Shown: positions 43,460 through 46,432 of the stretch, one piece after another
Layout: the number at the start of each line of letters is the position of its first letter
How positions within the stretch are numbered: the stretch's first letter is position 1
Assembly (NCBI RefSeq): GCF_024808665.1
Contig: NZ_JANUBZ010000022.1
Location: 1-46,432, forward strand
DNA length: 46,432 nucleotides
Reading direction: 5' to 3'
DNA from: Mucilaginibacter empetricola
GTDB taxonomy: Bacteria; Bacteroidota; Bacteroidia; Sphingobacteriales; Sphingobacteriaceae
Notes under the pieces: model-generated
The model's database searches: none
Told to the model about the DNA's origin: nothing
What the model saw: only the letters and a program-made list of their open reading frames with translations
Position numbers and translations under genes: made by a program

Positions 43460-44569
43460 ATGAATAAATTATATCTCACCATAATTGCACTGTTTATAAG
43501 TTTTGGCGTGTATGCCCAACTATCCAATCCTTGCGATAGTAAGGCTACTAAAGAAACCAAAGCGCTTTATTACTCCATGCAAAGGCTGCTTGACGCGGGG
43601 GTAATGTTCGGTCATCATGATGATACCGGTTATGGTGTGCAATGGAAGTTTAAGGATGATAGTTCGGATGTTAAAAGCACTACAGGCTCATACCCTGCAG
43701 TATATGGCTGGGATTTAGCCAAAATTGAACATGACAGCACCAAAGATATTAACCGCATACCTTTTGAATTACAACGGAAGCGGGTACAGGAAGCCTATGC
43801 ACGCGGTGGCATTAATACTTTTTGCTGGCATATGGATAACCCTGCCGATGGTAAATCAGCCTGGGATACCACCACGCGCACCATTGCGGCAATTTTGCCC
43901 GGAGGCCCGGCGCACGATGTTTATGTGCAATACCTTGACCGCGCGGCCAAATATCTGCAAACGTTAAAAGGGAAAAATGGTGAGCCTATTCCTATTCTTT
44001 TTCGGCCATTTCATGAGCTTACGGGCACCTGGTTCTGGTGGTGCAAAAACACCAGCTCGCCCGAAGAATTTAAAATCCTGTGGCACTTTACGGTCGACTA
44101 TCTGCGCAATACCAAAAAGCTGCATAATTTACTCATCGTATATTCTGTAGCCGATTTTGACACGGAAGCCCAACTTCTGGACCGGTATCCCGGTGATAAT
44201 TATGTTGATTTTATGGGTTTTGATAACTACTGCCGCAATAATGTAGCCTATTTTCAAAAAAAACTGGATAGTCGCCTGGCATTGTTAAATGTTATTGCCG
44301 CGCAGCACCACAAGTTATCATGCCTGGCAGAAGTAGGTTATAACCTGATTCCACAAGCTGATTGGTGGACAAAAGTTTTACTGCCCGTGCTGGCGAAAAA
44401 TAAAACATCATATGTGCTTACCTGGCGCAATGCGGATACCTCGCAATATTTTGCACCATATCAGGGTCAGTTGAGTGAAAAAGATTTTAAGGATTTTGCA
44501 AACAGCTATCATACTATATTTCAAAACAGGCTGAGTCCGCTTGGAGTATATGGCAGGCCAGTGGAGTAG
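43460..44569 (+). CDS. GH26 endo-beta-1,4-mannanase
   Basis: The ATG at 43460 starts a signal peptide (MNKLYLTIIALFISFGVYAQ); a longer frame from 43415 would read through a palindrome and lacks a signal, so it is rejected. The 369-aa protein is a single GH26 domain: FGHHDDTGYG near the N-terminus, acid/base E186 in RPFHELTG and nucleophile E291 in CLAEVGY, with the WFWW aromatic platform after the first. It cleaves the mannan backbone to oligosaccharides or mannobiose in the periplasm or at the surface. It is the last gene of the PUL. Confidence 0.94.
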   Translation: MNKLYLTIIALFISFGVYAQLSNPCDSKATKETKALYYSMQRLLDAGVMFGHHDDTGYGVQWKFKDDSSDVKSTTGSYPAVYGWDLAKIEHDSTKDINRIPFELQRKRVQEAYARGGINTFCWHMDNPADGKSAWDTTTRTIAAILPGGPAHDVYVQYLDRAAKYLQTLKGKNGEPIPILFRPFHELTGTWFWWCKNTSSPEEFKILWHFTVDYLRNTKKLHNLLIVYSVADFDTEAQLLDRYPGDNYVDFMGFDNYCRNNVAYFQKKLDSRLALLNVIAAQHHKLSCLAEVGYNLIPQADWWTKVLLPVLAKNKTSYVLTWRNADTSQYFAPYQGQLSEKDFKDFANSYHTIFQNRLSPLGVYGRPVE

Positions 44570-44619
44570 TTTAATATCCTGTCAACTTCCATGGTTATAT
44601 GCTGAATGTTAAAAGCGTT

Positions 44620-45399
44620 TTAATATCGTTGATGCTTCCCTATCCATAATATTTGACGGGGATCACTTACAATTATTGCCGGTTTACCTTTATAATCAAT
44701 TACCTTTCCTGTTATTTTGATCTTTTTTCGGGTAAAAAAGGTTTCAGGCAGATCAAATTTATTGGCGTTTTCCCGTTCAATCAAAATCAGAAAATCTTGA
44801 TTGGGATAAGTCGCGCCAAATTCTAATTGAATTGTGCCATTGCTATTAACCTCAGTGTTAGCAACTACGCCTGAGGTGATCACAGACCGGCCAATATATT
44901 CCGCAATTTTTTTGGACTCAATGGTTATTAAACCCTTTCTCGTGAATAAACTGGTATCGGGTTTAGTTTCAATTACGTCTGGCGGGGATACAATGTGAAT
45001 AGTTGGGTTAATTAAGCATACATCATGTATAATGTATTTTTTGCCCTGAGGTTCAATCACGAAAAACAAACGGCTTATCATTGAGGTATCTAAAAGTTGC
45101 TTTGCCTTCAATATTAAATCAGGTAGGCTGATTAATTTTATGGCTTTGAATTGTGCTTTGTCGATAATTTTATACTTATCAGGAAATGAGTAAAAGAAAG
45201 TTGGCATTCCGTTGAATTTGAGGCAGGGACATTGTAAAGTGTAGTTTCTAAATTGAGTGTCTGCACTAATATTCCACATCCTGTCATTGACATTAGTTTT
45301 GACCGTGTCTATTAAAATATAAAGAGAATCAGTTTTATGCTCTTGTGCACAGGTAGTAAGCGAGAAAAGAATCAAAAAATAAATTAGAACTACTTTCAT
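44620..45399 (-). CDS. Secreted protein of unknown function with OB-fold-like C-terminus
   Basis: The ATG at 45399 gives a lipoprotein-type signal, MKVVLIYFLILFSLTTC, with a cysteine at residue 17. The product is 259 aa. The C-terminal third (about 165-259) reads like an OB fold: GRSVITSGVVANTEVNSNGT, then FFTRKKIKITGKVIDYKGKPAIIVSDPRQI. That last pattern recurs in Bacteroidota proteins with OB-type domains. The middle is unrecognised. It is convergent with the GH26 gene and probably not part of the PUL. Confidence 0.65.
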   Translation of the reverse strand: MKVVLIYFLILFSLTTCAQEHKTDSLYILIDTVKTNVNDRMWNISADTQFRNYTLQCPCLKFNGMPTFFYSFPDKYKIIDKAQFKAIKLISLPDLILKAKQLLDTSMISRLFFVIEPQGKKYIIHDVCLINPTIHIVSPPDVIETKPDTSLFTRKGLITIESKKIAEYIGRSVITSGVVANTEVNSNGTIQLEFGATYPNQDFLILIERENANKFDLPETFFTRKKIKITGKVIDYKGKPAIIVSDPRQILWIGKHQRY

Positions 45400-45616
45400 A
45401 TTGCTACGGCTCAATTGTATTAAATATTTTCCCGTTTATCAGCAATAAAACAATAGTTATGATCCCATAACGGGTATTTTGGTTGATATGTTTTTATATA
45501 AGGTAAAGGTTGTTATATCAAAGGTAATGCTTTGTTTGATTAAATTGATAGCCTTTATAAAACCTAGCGCCATGTTTTTAACATACCCTCCTTTTCGTCT
45601 TTAAAACATATCTTTA

Positions 45617-45624
45617 TATTTTTG
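45617..45624 (+). promoter_or_regulatory. -7 element of the carbonic anhydrase gene
   Basis: TATTTTTG matches TANNTTTG, 23 bp before the ATG. TTTTC lies about 19 bp upstream as a near match to the TTTG -33 box. Confidence 0.45.
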
Positions 45625-45647
45625 CCCAACGATAAACATTAAATCCT

Positions 45648-46310
45648 ATGTGCGCTAAAATTGACCAAAATCTTCCCGATGCTGAACTGTATAAAGAATT
45701 ACTTGCCGGTAACAAGCAGTTTGTAAAAAATACCCTGGCCATTGACCCGGAATATTTTACCAACCTGGCTAAAGGACAATCGCCACCTGTATTGTGGATA
45801 GGCTGCGCTGATAGTCGTGTACCGGCAAACCAGATTACGAATACCGCACCCGGCGAAATATTTGTTCACCGTAATATTGCCAATATGGTTGTTCACTCAG
45901 ATATGAACATGCTATCGGTACTGGATTACGCCGTAAACGTTTTAAAGGTAAAACATGTAATTGTTACCGGCCATTACGGTTGCGGTGGTATAGCAGCAGC
46001 TATAAGCAATCAACAATTCGGTTTAATTGACAACTGGCTGCGCCATATTAAAGACGTATACCGTTTACACGCTAAAGAACTTGATGTAATTGAAGATATA
46101 GCCGAACGCTGCGACCGTTTGGTGGAGTTCAATGTGATTGAAAACGTATACAATTTGTGCAAAACATCCATCGTACAAAATGCCTGGCAAAACGGGCAAT
46201 CGCTGGGTATTCACGGCTGGGTTTACAGTCTAAGCACCGGTATTATTACCGATATGCAGGTGAGTACCTACGACAACGGGCAGATGGAAAATGTGTTTAA
46301 GTTTAAATAG
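45648..46310 (+). CDS. Beta-class carbonic anhydrase
   Basis: The 220-aa length fits beta carbonic anhydrases. Zinc ligands C53, H109 and C112 are present in CADSRVPANQI and GHYGCGG, with the D55/R57 dyad that gates the active site. It interconverts CO2 and bicarbonate in the cytoplasm, supplying bicarbonate for carboxylation and pH balance. It is monocistronic with its own -7 element. A short hairpin (GTAGCC at 46311-46316 with GGCTAC at 46338-46343) lies directly after the stop codon. Confidence 0.94.
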   Translation: MCAKIDQNLPDAELYKELLAGNKQFVKNTLAIDPEYFTNLAKGQSPPVLWIGCADSRVPANQITNTAPGEIFVHRNIANMVVHSDMNMLSVLDYAVNVLKVKHVIVTGHYGCGGIAAAISNQQFGLIDNWLRHIKDVYRLHAKELDVIEDIAERCDRLVEFNVIENVYNLCKTSIVQNAWQNGQSLGIHGWVYSLSTGIITDMQVSTYDNGQMENVFKFK

Positions 46311-46384
46311 GTAGCCCCACCTAAATCCTCCCCGGTAGGCTACAGTGTGTACACAAATAGGAAGAAAAGTTGGAATTTAGGGGA

Positions 46385-46432
46385 ATGAAAGATCCAATCA
46401 ATTCGAACCCGGATTTTAAAGGAGCATTTGGA
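46385..46432 (+). CDS. Start of a gene running off the right edge (partial)
   Basis: An ATG at 46385 opens 16 codons to the edge of the window (MKDPINSNPDFKGAFG). About 40 bp upstream is GTGTACAC within CAGTGTGTACACAAA, which could be the end of an insertion sequence, so this may be a transposase start. Too little is visible to decide. Confidence 0.3.
   Translation, partial: MKDPINSNPDFKGAFG

Overview
The window looks like chromosomal DNA of a Bacteroidota species, most likely a soil or plant-associated member of the Sphingobacteriaceae (Mucilaginibacter/Pedobacter type). The evidence is the SusC/SusD pair, the hybrid two-component system, TANNTTTG-type -7 promoter elements, the lack of strong Shine-Dalgarno sequences, the many secreted proteins and lipoproteins, and the protein families present. 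The genus is an inference; no rRNA or tRNA gene was seen.

Layout. (1) 1-3000: a two-gene minus-strand module that stands apart from its neighbours. It encodes a 685-aa protein joining an N-terminal GHKL (Hsp90/MutL-type) ATPase to a C-terminal PD-(D/E)XK nuclease-like domain resembling Shedu, followed 29 bp later by a five-helix membrane protein. It looks like an unnamed candidate defence system. An orphan terminator-like hairpin lies beside it. (2) 3600-11330: housekeeping and stress genes: a DinB-fold protein, a MocR regulator divergent from a CxxC carboxymuconolactone-decarboxylase-like protein and a GNAT acetyltransferase, a lipoprotein overlapping a gluconate permease tail to tail, a VOC protein, a Bcr/CflA exporter and small ORFs. 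A 145-bp inverted-repeat element sits inside a palindrome here. (3) 11520-20470: a polytopic membrane protein, a stand-alone receiver domain, an unusual SPFH protein with four N-terminal repeats, a divergent sigma factor with its anti-sigma factor, a secreted carboxypeptidase-regulatory-domain protein, and an Mla-type lipid transport operon (permease, ATPase, MCE protein). (4) 20950-44570: a large polysaccharide utilization locus. (5) 44620-46432: a secreted protein of unknown role, a beta-carbonic anhydrase and the start of a gene cut by the window edge.

The polysaccharide locus reads as a beta-mannan (galactomannan or glucomannan) system. A hybrid two-component sensor is followed by SusC, SusD, an IPT/TIG surface lipoprotein and a small CBM-like protein. 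Next come an AraC regulator, a sodium/solute symporter, a GH130 mannosylglucose phosphorylase, a cellobiose 2-epimerase, a GH51-like lipoprotein, a GH28-type protein, a GH27 alpha-galactosidase and a GH26 mannanase. GH26 would cut the backbone and GH27 would remove galactose branches. The epimerase would turn mannobiose into mannosylglucose, and the GH130 phosphorylase would split that into mannose 1-phosphate and glucose. The GH28-type and GH51-like proteins and a small membrane protein are not explained by this pathway.
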